A stretch of DNA of 64,000 bases from Streptomyces toxytricini (GCF_014649915.1 NZ_BMTY01000002.1:285463-349462), one strand, 5' to 3'; shown: positions 49,425-59,828, numbered from the stretch's first letter. A program made the numbers and translations. Notes: a model not told the origin generated them from the letters alone.

Positions 49425-49742
49425 TCAGTGCGCCTGCTCGTACGCCTCGTAGACGCGCTTGGGGATCCGGCCCCGCGGGGGCACCTCGAAGTCGTGCGAC
49501 CGGGCCCAGGCGCGGACCACCGCCGGGTCGGGGGCGAGGGAGGTGTGCTTGAAGGCCCGCCCGGAGCGGGACTGCCGGCGGCCGGCGGCCACGTACGGGG
49601 CCAGGCTCTTCCGGAGTTTCTTCGCGTTGGCCGGATTGAGATCGATCTCGTAGGACTTCCCGTCCAGGCCGAACGTGACGGTTTCCGCCGCTTCTCCGCC
49701 GTCGATGTCGTCGGAGAGAGTGACCACTACGCGCTGCGCCAC
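49425..49742 (-). CDS. lsrL: Lsr2-family nucleoid protein (LsrL paralogue)
   Basis: A 105-residue Lsr2-type protein. N-terminal oligomerisation domain (AQRVVVTLSDDIDGGEAAET, VTFGLDGKSYEIDL), and a C-terminal helical DNA-binding domain ending PPRGRIPKRVYEAYEQAH. The AT-hook-like core of true Lsr2 is an RGR motif; here RGR is present. Lsr2 silences AT-rich and foreign DNA. From memory, Streptomyces has a second copy next to purS, matching this position. GTG start at 49742 is set by homology; the ribosome site is GGGATCGAGA-like and weak. Confidence 0.85.
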   Translation of the reverse strand: MAQRVVVTLSDDIDGGEAAETVTFGLDGKSYEIDLNPANAKKLRKSLAPYVAAGRRQSRSGRAFKHTSLAPDPAVVRAWARSHDFEVPPRGRIPKRVYEAYEQAH

Positions 49743-50093
49743 GGATCTCGATCCCTTCGTGGGCCACTCGCCGCCGTCCGTTGACGTGCGGTGATGTCGC
49801 CTGTGTGGATGTTTCGGAGCAATGCGGTTTTCCGGCCCCGAAGCGGGGCGGCAAATCCCGCTTGCTCGGGGATTCCTTTGTACCGCGATTGCCATTGCAT
49901 TGCGAAGCCCAGTTAATTGTCTGCGCGTGTCCCGCCGCAATGCCGAGTCGGGGGTTTTCCGGCGGATTTTGCGAAGCGTTGGTGAAGCCTCAACGGCGCC
50001 CGTGCGACCCCCTCCGGAAATCTACCCGCGTAGAAATTTCGGGCGGGTACGCTGAAGGAACCGCCTTGCACCAACCACCCATCGGGAGTGCCA
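49743..50093. promoter_or_regulatory. Divergent promoter region of lsrL and purS
   Basis: 351 bases without a gene, clearly less GC-rich than its surroundings, especially 49850-49950. TACGCT at 50048-50053 is a candidate -10 for the purSQL operon with a leader of about 35 bases. No strong hairpin or riboswitch fold was recognised. Confidence 0.45.
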
Positions 50094-50339
50094 GTGGCAC
50101 GCGTCGTAGTCGACGTCATGCTCAAGCCGGAGATCCTCGACCCCCAGGGCCAGGCGGTGCAGCGTGCACTGCCGCGCCTGGGCTTCGAGGGCATCGCCGA
50201 CGTCCGCCAGGGGAAGCGCTTCGAGCTGGAGGTGGAGGGTCCGGTCGACCAGACCGCCCTCGACCGGATCCACAAGATGGCCGAAACGTTCCTCGCCAAC
50301 ACCGTCATCGAAGACTTCACCGTGAAGGTAGAGGACTGA
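50094..50339 (+). CDS. purS: FGAM synthase subunit PurS
   Basis: An 81-residue small subunit that couples PurQ and PurL in the three-gene FGAM synthase of Gram-positive bacteria. ARVVVDVMLKPEILDPQGQ start, KRFELEVEG, and the VIEDFTVKVED tail are complete. The GTG at 50094 is preferred over the GTG at 50088 because GGGAG lies five bases ahead of it. First gene of purSQL; purQ begins three bases after its stop. Confidence 0.95.
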   Translation: MARVVVDVMLKPEILDPQGQAVQRALPRLGFEGIADVRQGKRFELEVEGPVDQTALDRIHKMAETFLANTVIEDFTVKVED

Positions 50340-50342
50340 CCG

Positions 50343-51023
50343 GTGACCACTCGCATCGGTGTCGTCACGTTCCCCGGAACGCTCGACGACCGTGACTCGC
50401 TGCGCGCCGTGCGCCTCGCAGGGGCCGAGCCCGTCTCGCTGTGGCACCGCGACAAGGACCTGCACCAGGTCGACGCGGTCGTCCTCGCGGGCGGCTTCTC
50501 CTACGGCGACTACCTGCGCGCCGGAGCCATCTCCCGGTTCTCGCCGGTGATGGAGACCATCATCGAGCAGGCCAGGGGCGGCATGCCGGTCCTCGGCATC
50601 TGCAACGGCTTCCAGATCCTCACCGAGGCCCACCTGCTGCCGGGGGCGATGCTCCGGAACAACCACCTGCACTTCATCTGCCGCGACCAGAAGCTCCGCG
50701 TCGAGAACGCGGACACCTCCTGGACCGGCGACTACGAGCAGGGACAGGAGATCTCCGTCCCGCTCAAGAACATGGACGGCCGCTACGTCGCCGACCAGCG
50801 GACGCTGGACGAACTGGAGGGCGAGGGCCGAGTGGCCTTCCGCTACCTCGACTTCAACCCCAACGGCTCGCTGAACGACATCGCAGGCATCACCAACGCC
50901 GCCGGCAACGTCGTCGGCCTCATGCCGCACCCCGAGCACGCGGTCGAGCCGCTGATCGGGACCGGCCGCACCGACGGCCTCGGATTCTTCACCTCGATCC
51001 TGAAGAAGCTGGTCTCCGCATGA
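50343..51023 (+). CDS. purQ: FGAM synthase glutaminase subunit PurQ
   Basis: A 226-residue class I glutamine amidotransferase that supplies ammonia to PurL. Catalytic Cys in [11 protein letters not shown] (about residue 86), His-Glu in MPHPEHAVE near the C-terminus, oxyanion strand [13 protein letters not shown]. Full length. GTG start; its end overlaps the purL ATG (ATGA). Confidence 0.96.
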   Translation: MTTRIGVVTFPGTLDDRDSLRAVRLAGAEPVSLWHRDKDLHQVDAVVLAGGFSYGDYLRAGAISRFSPVMETIIEQARGGMPVLGICNGFQILTEAHLLPGAMLRNNHLHFICRDQKLRVENADTSWTGDYEQGQEISVPLKNMDGRYVADQRTLDELEGEGRVAFRYLDFNPNGSLNDIAGITNAAGNVVGLMPHPEHAVEPLIGTGRTDGLGFFTSILKKLVSA

Positions 51024-53269
51024 CTCTGGACACCGTCAAGCACGCCGCCGGGACCCCGGACGCGGCGCAGCCCTGGAAGGAACTCGGCCTCAAGGAGGAC
51101 GAGTACCAGCGCATCCGCGAGATCCTCGGCCGCCGCCCCACGGGCGCCGAGCTCGCCATGTACTCCGTGATGTGGTCCGAGCACTGCTCGTACAAGAGCA
51201 GCAAGGTCCACCTGCGCCAGTTCGGCGAGAAGGCCCCGGCCAACGACGCCATGCTCGTCGGCATCGGCGAGAACGCCGGCGTCGTCGACGTCGGCCAGGG
51301 CTACGCGGTCACCTTCAAGGTCGAGTCGCACAACCACCCCTCGTACATCGAGCCCTACCAGGGCGCGGCGACGGGCGTCGGCGGCATCGTCCGCGACATC
51401 CTCGCCATGGGCGCCCGCCCGGTCGCCGTCGTCGACCCGCTGCGCTTCGGCGCCGCCGACCACCCCGACACCAAGCGCGTCCTGCCGGGCGTCGTCGCGG
51501 GCATCGGCGGCTACGGCAACTGCCTGGGACTGCCCAACATCGGCGGCGAGGTCGTCTTCGACGCCTGCTACCAGGGCAACCCGCTGGTCAACGCCGGCTG
51601 CATCGGCGTGATGAAGCACGAGGACATCCACCTCGCCAAGGCCTCCGGCCCCGGCAACAAGGTGATCCTCTACGGCGCCCGCACCGGCGGCGACGGCATC
51701 GGCGGCGTCTCGGTCCTCGCGTCCGAGACCTTCGACGACACGAAGCCGACCAAGCGCCCCGCCGTCCAGGTCGGCGACCCCTTCCAGGAGAAGCTCCTCA
51801 TCGAGTGCACCCTGGAGATCTTCAAGGAGAAGCTGGTCGCGGGCATCCAGGACCTCGGCGGCGCAGGCCTGTCCTGCGCCACCTCCGAGCTGGCCTCCGC
51901 GGGCTCCGGCGGCATGCGCGTCGAGCTCGACACGGTGCCGCTGCGCGACGCGACGCTCTCGCCCGAGGAGATCCTCATGAGCGAGTCGCAGGAGCGCATG
52001 TGCGCGATCGTCGAGCCGCAGCACGTCGACCGCTTCATGGAGATCTGCGAGAAGTGGGACGTCATCGCCACCGTCATCGGCGAGGTGACCGACGGCGAGC
52101 GCCTGGAGATCTTCTGGCACGGCGAGCAGATCGTGGACGTGCCCCCGGGCACCGTCGCCCACGAGGGCCCGGTCTACCAGCGCCCGTACGCCCGCCCCGA
52201 CTGGCAGGACGCCCTCCAGGCCGACGACGCGGGCAAGCTGCCCCGCCCGCAGACCTCCGAGGAGCTCCGCGCGCAGGTCCTGGCCCTGGTCTCCTCCCCG
52301 AACCAGGCCTCCAAGTCCTGGGTCACCGACCAGTACGACCGGTTCGTGCAGGGCAACACCGTCCTCGCGCAGCCGGAGGACGCCGGCATCGTCCGCATCG
52401 ACGAGGAGTCCGACCTCGGCGTGGCCATGGCGACCGACGGCAACGGCCGCTACGCCAAGCTCGACCCGTACACGGGCGCGCAGCTGGCGCTGGCGGAGGC
52501 GTACCGCAACGTCGCCGCGACCGGTGCCAAGCCGCTGGCCGTCTCCGACTGCCTGAACTTCGGCTCGCCCGAGGACCCGGGCGTCATGTGGCAGTTCGCC
52601 GAGGCCTGCCGCGGTCTCGCGGACGCCTGCCTGGAGCTGGGCACGCCGGTGACCGGCGGCAACGTCTCGCTGTACAACCAGACCGGCGACACCGCGATCC
52701 ACCCGACCCCGGTCGTGGCGGTCCTCGGCGTCATCGACGACGTCAACCGGCGCACGCCGATGGCGTTCGCCGAGCCCGGCCAGCTGCTGTACCTGCTCGG
52801 CGACACCGCCGAGGAGTTCGGCGGCTCCGCCTGGTCGCAGGTCGTCCACGACCACCTCGGCGGCCTCCCGCCGAAGGTGGACCTGGGCCGCGAGAAGCTG
52901 CTCGCCGAGATCCTGATCGCCGCCTCGCGCGACGGCATGGTCGACGCGGCGCACGACGTCTCCGACGGCGGCGTGGTCCAGGCGCTCACCGAGTCCTGCC
53001 TGCGCGGCGGGAACGGCGCCCGGATCGTGGTCCCCGAGGGCCTCGACGCGTTCACCTTCCTGTTCTCCGAGTCCGCGGGCCGGGCCGTCGTTGCCGTCCC
53101 GCGCAGCGAGGAGCTCCGCTTCACCGACATGTGCGGCGCGCGGGGCCTGCCCGCCACCCGCATCGGTGTCGTGGACGGCGAGGAGATCGAGGTCCAGGGC
53201 GAGTTCACGATCCCGCTGGCCGAGCTCCGCGAGGCCCACGAGGCGACGATCCCCGGCCTGCTGGCCTGA
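51020..53269 (+). CDS. purL: FGAM synthase large subunit PurL
   Basis: A 749-residue small-type PurL (AIRS-like duplicated fold), which turns FGAR into FGAM with ATP and ammonia from PurQ. Motifs: [32 protein letters not shown] (given in part), GLPNIGGEV, and [11 protein letters not shown] in the second half. Coupled to purQ by the ATGA overlap. Full length. Confidence 0.97.
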   Translation: MTLDTVKHAAGTPDAAQPWKELGLKEDEYQRIREILGRRPTGAELAMYSVMWSEHCSYKSSKVHLRQFGEKAPANDAMLVGIGENAGVVDVGQGYAVTFKVESHNHPSYIEPYQGAATGVGGIVRDILAMGARPVAVVDPLRFGAADHPDTKRVLPGVVAGIGGYGNCLGLPNIGGEVVFDACYQGNPLVNAGCIGVMKHEDIHLAKASGPGNKVILYGARTGGDGIGGVSVLASETFDDTKPTKRPAVQVGDPFQEKLLIECTLEIFKEKLVAGIQDLGGAGLSCATSELASAGSGGMRVELDTVPLRDATLSPEEILMSESQERMCAIVEPQHVDRFMEICEKWDVIATVIGEVTDGERLEIFWHGEQIVDVPPGTVAHEGPVYQRPYARPDWQDALQADDAGKLPRPQTSEELRAQVLALVSSPNQASKSWVTDQYDRFVQGNTVLAQPEDAGIVRIDEESDLGVAMATDGNGRYAKLDPYTGAQLALAEAYRNVAATGAKPLAVSDCLNFGSPEDPGVMWQFAEACRGLADACLELGTPVTGGNVSLYNQTGDTAIHPTPVVAVLGVIDDVNRRTPMAFAEPGQLLYLLGDTAEEFGGSAWSQVVHDHLGGLPPKVDLGREKLLAEILIAASRDGMVDAAHDVSDGGVVQALTESCLRGGNGARIVVPEGLDAFTFLFSESAGRAVVAVPRSEELRFTDMCGARGLPATRIGVVDGEEIEVQGEFTIPLAELREAHEATIPGLLA

Positions 53270-53344
53270 TCCGCCCCGTCCCGCAGCGCGGCGGGCGCCC
53301 CACCCCGGGTGCCCGCCGTGCTGCGGCCGCCGCGGCCGATCGGG

Positions 53345-53350
53345 CACACT
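53345..53350 (+). promoter_or_regulatory. Putative -10 element, leaderless start
   Basis: CACACT six bases before the ATG at 53357, identical in sequence and spacing to the element before the OpcA-like gene at 34438. Confidence 0.4.
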
Positions 53351-53356
53351 CGCCGC

Positions 53357-54151
53357 ATGGCACCCAGGACCCGTCGCCCGCGCACCTACGACGCCGTGAA
53401 GATCCGAGCCGCCGTCACGGCGCAGTTCGGCCATCTCGCCGACGCGGTACGGGAGCTGACGCCCGAACAGCTCGCCCGCCCCGCCGGGCTGGGCGAGTGG
53501 ACCGTCGCCGACCTCGCCGCGCACGTCGCCTGGATCGCCGACTCCCTGGCCGCCGGCCTGGCCCGCCCCCCGGCCGCCGTCCCCGAGCTCACGGCCGTCG
53601 AGTGGCCCTCCGCGACCGCCTCGCTCGCCGGGAAGATCGCCGAGGCGGCCAAGGAGACCCTCGCGGGTGCCCCGCTCGCCGAGCTGTACGAGCGCGCCGG
53701 GGCCCGCATGGCAGAGCAGCTCGCGGCGAACCCGGTCGGCAGCCGGGTCCTGCACCTGTGGGTCGGCGACATGACACTCGCCGACTTCCTCGTCACCCGG
53801 GCCGTGGAGCTCACCGTCCACACCGACGACCTCAACCGGGCCGCGGGCCTGGACGTCCCGATCGAGCGGCAGGCGCTCGCCGCCACCACGCGGCTGCTCG
53901 CCGACGCGCTCGCGCTGGCCGCGCCGGGCGGGGCGGTGGAGGTGCGGATCCCGCCGTTCGCGGTGGTCCAGTGCATCGAGGGCCCCCGGCACACCCGCGG
54001 CACCCCGCCGGGTGTCGTGGAGACCGACCCGCTGACGTGGATCCGGCTGGCCACCGGGCGTATGCGCTGGGCGGAGGCCCTCGCCGACGCCCGTGTCACG
54101 GCCAGCGGCGAGCGGGCCGACCTCGCGGCGCTGCTGCCGGTGATGAGCTGA
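53357..54151 (+). CDS. Maleylpyruvate isomerase/mycothiol-dependent type protein with SCP-like C-terminus
   Basis: A 264-residue protein. N-terminal DinB-like helical bundle of the TIGR03083 type with WTVADLAAHVAW (metal His region) and a second RAVELTVHTDDL His element; C-terminal about 100 residues resemble a sterol-carrier-like domain. Related proteins use mycothiol as cofactor in thiol transfer or isomerisation. Exact reaction unknown. ATG at 53357 after CACACT, no ribosome site, so leaderless by appearance. Confidence 0.82.
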   Translation: MAPRTRRPRTYDAVKIRAAVTAQFGHLADAVRELTPEQLARPAGLGEWTVADLAAHVAWIADSLAAGLARPPAAVPELTAVEWPSATASLAGKIAEAAKETLAGAPLAELYERAGARMAEQLAANPVGSRVLHLWVGDMTLADFLVTRAVELTVHTDDLNRAAGLDVPIERQALAATTRLLADALALAAPGGAVEVRIPPFAVVQCIEGPRHTRGTPPGVVETDPLTWIRLATGRMRWAEALADARVTASGERADLAALLPVMS

Positions 54152-54233
54152 ATCCGGCCACCGCAGCAGCGGATGCCGACGGGGCCGGCCCGCGCCCGCG
54201 GAACCGGTCCGGCCCGCCGCCCGTCCCACCGGC

Positions 54234-55070
54234 ATGCGAACGCTCCGGAACCTCCCCGCAGCCCTCGTCGCCCTCCTGGCCCTCGCCGCGACCTCCGCAT
54301 GCGGCGACGGCGGCGCCCCACCCGGCGCCTCCGCGGGCCCCGACTTCGCCGGCAAGTGGTCGGTACGGAGCCTCACGGCCGGCGGCCGCACCCTGACCGC
54401 ACCGCCCACCGCGCACGTGGACTTCGAGGCCGGCGCCGCCGGCCGGGCCGAGGCCAAGGGCAACTACGGCTGCAACGGCTTCACCGCGGCCGTCGCCCAC
54501 GAGCCCGCCGGCCGGCAGGCCACCGCCCTCACCGTCGAACCCGGTGCGTCGACCACCATGGCCTGCGAGCACAGCGCCTTCGAGGCCGAGTTCGCCAAGG
54601 TGCTCCGCGGCCGCATGGAGGCCCGGCGCGGCCCCGGGGACCGGCTCACCCTGAAGGCCGCCGACGGCGGCACCGTCGACCTGGTGCTGCGCGCCCCGGT
54701 CCCGGACGCCCCGCTCACCGCCACCCAGTGGACCGTCACCGCCCTGCTCAGCGGCGGTACGGCGGCCTCCGTCCCGGCCCCCGCGGCCGGCCGGGCCGTC
54801 CTGCGGATCGGCCCCGACGGCACCGCGGACGGCAACCTCGGGTGCAACCGGTTCTCCGCCCCGGCCGCCGTCGAGGGCGACCGGATCACCTTCGGCGAGG
54901 TGACGTCGACCCGGGTCGCCTGCACCGGCCCCGAGGGCGACCTGGAGCGCACCCTCACCGAACTCCTCGGCAGCGGCCCCCTCACCTGGCGGATCCGCGC
55001 GCACACCCTCACCCTGACCGCGCCCGACGGCCGCGGGCTGACCGCCGAAGCGGCTTCCGCGGCCGAGTGA
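54234..55070 (+). CDS. META-domain lipoprotein (two META domains)
   Basis: A 278-residue secreted lipoprotein: signal peptide with lipobox LAATSAC (Cys at about 23), then two META domains (about 38-145 and 155-270), each with a GNYGCNGF or GNLGCNRF strand and a second conserved Cys (TTMACEHS, TRVACTG). META domains of this kind are linked with stress or heat-shock proteins; ligand unknown. Its C-terminus ends TAEAASAAE. Confidence 0.87.
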   Translation: MRTLRNLPAALVALLALAATSACGDGGAPPGASAGPDFAGKWSVRSLTAGGRTLTAPPTAHVDFEAGAAGRAEAKGNYGCNGFTAAVAHEPAGRQATALTVEPGASTTMACEHSAFEAEFAKVLRGRMEARRGPGDRLTLKAADGGTVDLVLRAPVPDAPLTATQWTVTALLSGGTAASVPAPAAGRAVLRIGPDGTADGNLGCNRFSAPAAVEGDRITFGEVTSTRVACTGPEGDLERTLTELLGSGPLTWRIRAHTLTLTAPDGRGLTAEAASAAE

Positions 55071-55398
55071 CCCGTACGAACGCACGGGAAAAAGGGAAAG
55101 AAAAGGAAAAGAAACACGGCGTTCCCGGCGGCCCCGCCCCGCCCGCAAGCAGAAAGCGGAGCGGGATCCGCCGACCGCCGCCCCGGCGCCGCCGGCCGCC
55201 GTCCCGCAGCGCTCACGCCGCTCTCGCCGCGACACCGCAGGAAGAGCGCCCATTGCATCGGCAGGTGCGTGTCAACCACCGCATTTGCGGATATCGGACC
55301 CGTCACCCTCCGCAGGGGTTACCCGACTGTCCGCACTGTGACTTTTACGGTCAGTCCCCAATTCGGACCAGTGGTCGATCTCGCCTACACTCGGTGGC
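55071..55398. other. Gap with a 29-base purine tract and the purF promoter
   Basis: 328 bases without a gene. 55087-55115 is an uninterrupted A/G run, strongly A-rich in a genome of about 72% GC. The rest is ordinary GC-rich sequence until the purF -10. No terminator hairpin after the META gene is clear. Confidence 0.5.
55386..55391 (+). promoter_or_regulatory. Putative purF -10 element, leaderless start
   Basis: TACACT seven bases before the GTG at 55399; no ribosome site and no clear -35. Confidence 0.5.
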
Positions 55399-56916
55399 GT
55401 GCCTCGTGGTGATGGACGACTCAACCACGACCTGCTCCCCGGCGAAAAGGGCCCCCAGGACGCTTGCGGCGTCTTCGGTGTCTGGGCTCCGGGTGAAGAG
55501 GTCGCCAAGCTCACCTACTTCGGACTGTATGCACTGCAGCACCGCGGACAGGAGTCCGCGGGCATCGCTGTGAGCAACGGTTCCCAGATCCTCGTCTTCA
55601 AGGACATGGGACTCGTCTCCCAGGTCTTCGACGAAACCTCCCTCGGATCGCTCCAAGGTCATATCGCGGTCGGTCACGCCCGCTACTCGACCACCGGCGC
55701 GTCCGTCTGGGAGAACGCCCAGCCGACCTTCCGCGCGACCGCCCACGGCTCCATCGCCCTGGGCCACAACGGCAACCTGGTGAACACCGCCGAGCTTGCC
55801 GAGATGGTCGCCGACCTCCCCCGACAGGACGGCCGCGCCACCCAGGTGGCGGCCACCAACGACACCGACCTCGTCACGGCCCTGCTGGCCGGCCAGACGG
55901 ACGACGAGGGCCGCCCCATGACCGTCGAGGAGTCGGCCGCCAAGGTCCTCCCGCAGGTCAAGGGCGCCTTCTCGCTGGTCTTCATGGACGAGACCACCCT
56001 CTACACCGCCCGTGACCCGCAGGGCATCCGCCCGCTGGTCCTCGGCCGCCTGGAGCGCGGCTGGGTGGTCGCGAGCGAGACCGCCGCCCTCGACATCGTG
56101 GGCGCCAGCTTCGTCCGCGAGGTGGAGCCCGGCGAGCTCATCGCCATCGACGAGAACGGCCTGCGCACCTCCCGATTCGCAGAAGCGAAGCCCAAGGGCT
56201 GTGTGTTCGAGTACGTCTACCTGGCGCGCCCGGACACCGACATCGCCGGCCGGAACGTCTACCTCTCGCGCGTCGAGATGGGCCGGCGCCTCGCCAAGGA
56301 GGCCCCGGTCGACGCCGACCTGGTGATAGCGACGCCGGAATCCGGCACGCCGGCCGCCGTCGGCTACGCCGAGGCGAGCGGCATCCCGTACGGCTCCGGC
56401 CTGGTCAAGAACGCCTACGTCGGCCGGACCTTCATCCAGCCCTCGCAGACGATCCGCCAGCTGGGCATCCGCCTCAAGCTCAACCCCCTCAAGGAAGTCA
56501 TCCGGGGCAAGCGCCTGGTGGTCGTGGACGACTCGATCGTCCGCGGCAACACCCAGCGCGCGCTGGTCCGCATGCTCCGCGAGGCCGGTGCGGCCGAGGT
56601 CCACATCCGGATCTCCTCGCCGCCGGTGAAGTGGCCGTGCTTCTTCGGCATCGACTTCGCCACCCGGGCCGAGCTGATCGCCAACGGCATGAGCGTCGAG
56701 GAGATCGGCACCTCGCTGGGCGCGGACTCCCTCGCGTACATCTCCCTCGACGCCATGGTCGAGGCGACGACCATCCAGAAGCCGAACCTCTGCCGCGCCT
56801 GCTTCGACGGCGAGTACCCCATGGAGCTGCCCGACCCGCAGCTGCTGGGCAAGCAGCTCCTGGAGACCGAGCTGGCCGGCGGCACCGACGCCGCCGACGC
56901 GCTGCGCCGCCCGTAG
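55399..56916 (+). CDS. purF: Amidophosphoribosyltransferase
   Basis: A 505-residue first enzyme of purine synthesis: PRPP plus glutamine gives phosphoribosylamine. N-terminal Ntn glutaminase with nucleophile Cys23 in DACGVFG, after a 22-residue peptide that is probably cut off. C-terminal PRPP domain VVVDDSIVRGNT near residue 375. Cys residues in the second half (KPKGCVF, KWPCFFG, NLCRACF) fit the iron-sulfur type known from Bacillus. GTG start, TACACT box before it, no ribosome site. purM follows after 96 bp. Confidence 0.97.
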   Translation: MPRGDGRLNHDLLPGEKGPQDACGVFGVWAPGEEVAKLTYFGLYALQHRGQESAGIAVSNGSQILVFKDMGLVSQVFDETSLGSLQGHIAVGHARYSTTGASVWENAQPTFRATAHGSIALGHNGNLVNTAELAEMVADLPRQDGRATQVAATNDTDLVTALLAGQTDDEGRPMTVEESAAKVLPQVKGAFSLVFMDETTLYTARDPQGIRPLVLGRLERGWVVASETAALDIVGASFVREVEPGELIAIDENGLRTSRFAEAKPKGCVFEYVYLARPDTDIAGRNVYLSRVEMGRRLAKEAPVDADLVIATPESGTPAAVGYAEASGIPYGSGLVKNAYVGRTFIQPSQTIRQLGIRLKLNPLKEVIRGKRLVVVDDSIVRGNTQRALVRMLREAGAAEVHIRISSPPVKWPCFFGIDFATRAELIANGMSVEEIGTSLGADSLAYISLDAMVEATTIQKPNLCRACFDGEYPMELPDPQLLGKQLLETELAGGTDAADALRRP

Positions 56917-57012
56917 CCCGCATTCCGCTCAACCTGCGCCGGGCCCTGTCTTTCAAGCTTTTCCCAGGGCCCGGCACTCCACGCAGTAACGACACGAAAG
57001 CTCTCTCCTGTC

Positions 57013-58083
57013 ATGACAGAGAAGACCACCGGTGCCAGCTACGCCGCGGCGGGCGTCGACATCGAAGCGGGGGACCGCGCCGTCGAGCTGATGAAGGAGT
57101 GGGTGAAGAAGACGCAGCGCCCCGAGGTCCTCGGCGGCCTGGGCGGCTTCGCCGGCCTCTTCGACGCCTCCGCCCTCAAGCGCTACGAGCGCCCCCTGCT
57201 GGCCTCTGCCACCGACGGGGTGGGCACGAAGGTCGACATCGCCCGCCAGATGGGCGTCTACGACACGATCGGCCACGACCTGGTCGCCATGGTCATGGAC
57301 GACATCGTGGTGTGCGGTGCCGAGCCGCTCTTCATGACGGACTACATCTGCGTGGGCAAGGTCCACCCGGAGCGCGTCGCCGCCATCGTCAAGGGCATCG
57401 CCGAGGGCTGCGTCCTCGCCGGCTGCGCCCTGGTCGGCGGCGAGACCGCCGAGCACCCGGGCCTCCTCGGCCCGGACGACTTCGACGTGGCGGGCGCGGG
57501 CACCGGCGTCGTCGAGTACGACGCCCTGCTCGGCGCGGATCGCATCCGTACGGGTGACGCGGTCATCGCGATGGCGTCGTCCGGCCTTCACTCGAACGGG
57601 TACTCGCTCGTCCGGCACGTCCTCTTCGACCGCGCCGGGATGTCGCTCGACGCCCACGTCGAGGAGCTCGGCCGGACCCTCGGCGAGGAGCTGCTGGAGC
57701 CCACCAAGATCTACTCGCTGGACTGCCTGGCCCTCACCCGCACCGCCGAGGTCCACGCCTTCTCGCACATCACCGGCGGCGGCCTCGCGGCCAACCTGGC
57801 CCGGGTCGTCCCGGATCACCTGCACGCCACCGTCGACCGGTCGACGTGGACGCCCGGCGCGATCTTCGACCTCGTCGGCACGGCCGGCGCCGTGGAGCAG
57901 CTGGAGCTGGAGAAGACCCTGAACATGGGCGTCGGCATGATGGCCGTCGTCCCGCAGGAGTCGGTGGACGTGGCGCTGACCGCGCTGGCCGACCGGGGCG
58001 TCGACGCCTGGGTCGCGGGCGCGATCACCGAGCGCGGCGAGCACACCTCGGGAGCCGAGCTGACCGGGTCCTACGCGAGCTGA
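57013..58083 (+). CDS. purM: AIR synthetase (FGAM cyclo-ligase)
   Basis: A 356-residue enzyme that closes the imidazole ring of FGAM with ATP. SYAAAGVDIEAGDRAV start, GVGTKVDIARQMGVYDTIG, HSNGYSLVRHVLF, and HITGGGLAANL motifs are present. Full length. Likely co-transcribed with purF; no ribosome site stronger than TCTCTCCTGTC is seen. Ends before a strong hairpin. Confidence 0.97.
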   Translation: MTEKTTGASYAAAGVDIEAGDRAVELMKEWVKKTQRPEVLGGLGGFAGLFDASALKRYERPLLASATDGVGTKVDIARQMGVYDTIGHDLVAMVMDDIVVCGAEPLFMTDYICVGKVHPERVAAIVKGIAEGCVLAGCALVGGETAEHPGLLGPDDFDVAGAGTGVVEYDALLGADRIRTGDAVIAMASSGLHSNGYSLVRHVLFDRAGMSLDAHVEELGRTLGEELLEPTKIYSLDCLALTRTAEVHAFSHITGGGLAANLARVVPDHLHATVDRSTWTPGAIFDLVGTAGAVEQLELEKTLNMGVGMMAVVPQESVDVALTALADRGVDAWVAGAITERGEHTSGAELTGSYAS

Positions 58084-58092
58084 GGGATGCAC

Positions 58093-58131
58093 GGAAACCC
58101 GGTCCGGGGCGGGGCCCCGGACCGGGTTTCC
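58093..58131 (+). terminator. Hairpin terminator after purM
   Basis: A long stem (GGAAACCCGGTCCGGGG with full complement) beginning ten bases after the purM stop; it also faces the convergent gene. Confidence 0.8.
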
Positions 58132-58182
58132 TGTGCTGTCGGAGCTGCTCGGCCGCGTGGGTGGCCGGCTACGGCTCAGGCG

Positions 58183-58446
58183 TCAAGCGCCGCGACGCTG
58201 TGCGGACGGGCCGGACTCGTCGTCCTCGTCCTCGTCGTCGTCGTTGTACATCTCCGCGTACTTGGCGTACGGGTCGTCGTCGTCCAGCTCGTCATCGACG
58301 TCGACCGGCTCGCTGACAGGCAGCAGCGGCGCCGTCGGCGATGCGCCCAGCTCGTTGGCCAGACGCGCAAGGTCAGTGCCGCCGCTGTTGTACTTCAGCT
58401 GGCGGGCGACCTTCGTCTGCTTGGCCTTGGCCCGGCCGCGCCCCAT
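58183..58446 (-). CDS. DUF3073 family protein, function unknown
   Basis: An 87-residue protein widely found in actinobacteria next to purM. Basic N-terminus (GRGRAKAKQTKVARQLKY), then an acidic tail with Asp/Glu runs (DDELDDDDPYAKY, NDDDEDEDDE). The two-charge layout suggests binding to nucleic acid or a basic protein. The ATG at 58446 gives the conserved MGRGRAK start; earlier starts are longer than the family. Converges on purM. Confidence 0.85.
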   Translation of the reverse strand: MGRGRAKAKQTKVARQLKYNSGGTDLARLANELGASPTAPLLPVSEPVDVDDELDDDDPYAKYAEMYNDDDEDEDDESGPSAQRRGA

Positions 58447-58727
58447 GGCTCGACCCCCTCGGTGACGGGGCTCGACGGCCCCAGAGTCTGACACGCGTTC
58501 ATGGTTCGGATCGGGCTCTCCTCGGAGAGACCGTCCGTAGGGGTTTAACGGTACCTGCTTCCGCGGCCATACGGTACGCCGCCCGCATCACGCGCCCCGG
58601 TGCAGGACCACCGAGGCGCCCCGTCCTCGCTGGTCAGCTGCGATTTTAACTCTTTCCCGGCGGGCGACCCGCCGAAGCGCAGTGAGTTCCGTCTCGCCGC
58701 GCCCCGGCGGGTCCGCCCGTCAGGGGG

Positions 58728-59828
58728 TCAGGAGGCCTTCGCCGCCTTGGCGGCGCGGGCGTCCGCCATGCGCTGCTCGGCGATGCGGTCGGCGGCGGCG
58801 GCCGGCGGGATGCCGTCCGACTTCGCACGTGCGAAGATTTCGAGCGTGGTGTCGAAGATCTTCGTGGCCTTCGCCTTGCAGCGGTCGAAGTCGAAGCCGT
58901 GGAGCTCGTCGGCGACCTGGATGACGCCGCCCGCGTTGACCACGTAGTCGGGTGCGTAGAGGATCCCGCGGTCCGCGAGGTCCTTCTCGATGCCGGGGTG
59001 GGCGAGCTGGTTGTTCGCCGCGCCGCAGACGATCGTGGCGGTGAGCGCCGGGACGGTGTCGTCGTCGAGGGCGCCGCCGAGCGCGCAGGGGGCGTAGATG
59101 TCCAGGCCCTCGGTGCGGATCAGCGCGTCCGTGTCGGCGACGGCGACGACCTGCGGGTGCTTGTCGAGGATGCGGCGGACGGACTCCTCGCGGACGTCCG
59201 TGATCACGACCTCGGCGCCGTCCTCCAGGAGGTGCTCGACCAGGTAGTGGCCGACCTTGCCGACGCCGGCCACGCCGACCTTGCGGCCGCGCAGGGTCGG
59301 GTCGCCCCACTGGTGCTGGGCGCTGGCGCGCATGCCCTGGAAGACGCCGAAGGCGGTGAGGACGGAGGAGTCGCCGGCGCCGCCGTTCTCGGGGGAGCGG
59401 CCGGTGGCCCAGCGGGTCTCGCGGGCGACGACGTCCATGTCGGCGACGTAGGTGCCGACGTCGCAGGCGGTGACGTAGCGGCCGCCGAGGGACTCCACGA
59501 AGCGGCCGTAGGCCAGCAGGAGCTCCTCGGTCTTGATGACGTCCGGGTCGCCGATGATGACGGCCTTGCCGCCGCCGAGGCCGAGGCCGGCCATGGCGTT
59601 CTTGTAGGACATGCCGCGCGAGAGGTTCAGCGCGTCGAGGACGGCCTCCTCGTCGGAGGCGTACGCGTGGAAGCGCGTGCCGCCGAGGGCGGGGCCCAGG
59701 GCGGTGGAGTGGATGGCGATGACGGCCTTGAGTCCGGTGGCCCGGTCCTGGCACAGCACGACTTGCTCGTGGCCGCCCTGCTCCGTGCGGAACAGGGTGT
59801 GCAGGACGCCGTCGGTCATTTCGGTCAC
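58728..59828 (-). CDS. vdh: Valine (branched-chain amino acid) dehydrogenase
   Basis: A 366-residue NAD-dependent Glu/Leu/Phe/Val dehydrogenase that deaminates valine and relatives, feeding branched precursors to lipids and polyketides. Catalytic Lys region [20 protein letters not shown], Rossmann [12 protein letters not shown], and CGAANNQL. Almost the same as the known Streptomyces enzyme from memory. The GTG at 59828 is chosen with GGGAG nine bases ahead; an ATG five codons earlier overlaps the ribosome site. Confidence 0.95.
   Translation of the reverse strand: MTEMTDGVLHTLFRTEQGGHEQVVLCQDRATGLKAVIAIHSTALGPALGGTRFHAYASDEEAVLDALNLSRGMSYKNAMAGLGLGGGKAVIIGDPDVIKTEELLLAYGRFVESLGGRYVTACDVGTYVADMDVVARETRWATGRSPENGGAGDSSVLTAFGVFQGMRASAQHQWGDPTLRGRKVGVAGVGKVGHYLVEHLLEDGAEVVITDVREESVRRILDKHPQVVAVADTDALIRTEGLDIYAPCALGGALDDDTVPALTATIVCGAANNQLAHPGIEKDLADRGILYAPDYVVNAGGVIQVADELHGFDFDRCKAKATKIFDTTLEIFARAKSDGIPPAAAADRIAEQRMADARAAKAAKAS

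Noticed and set aside
50088..50096. GTG at 50088 as purS start
   Set aside because: The GGGAG ribosome site would overlap it; the GTG at 50094 has normal spacing and matches the family N-terminus.
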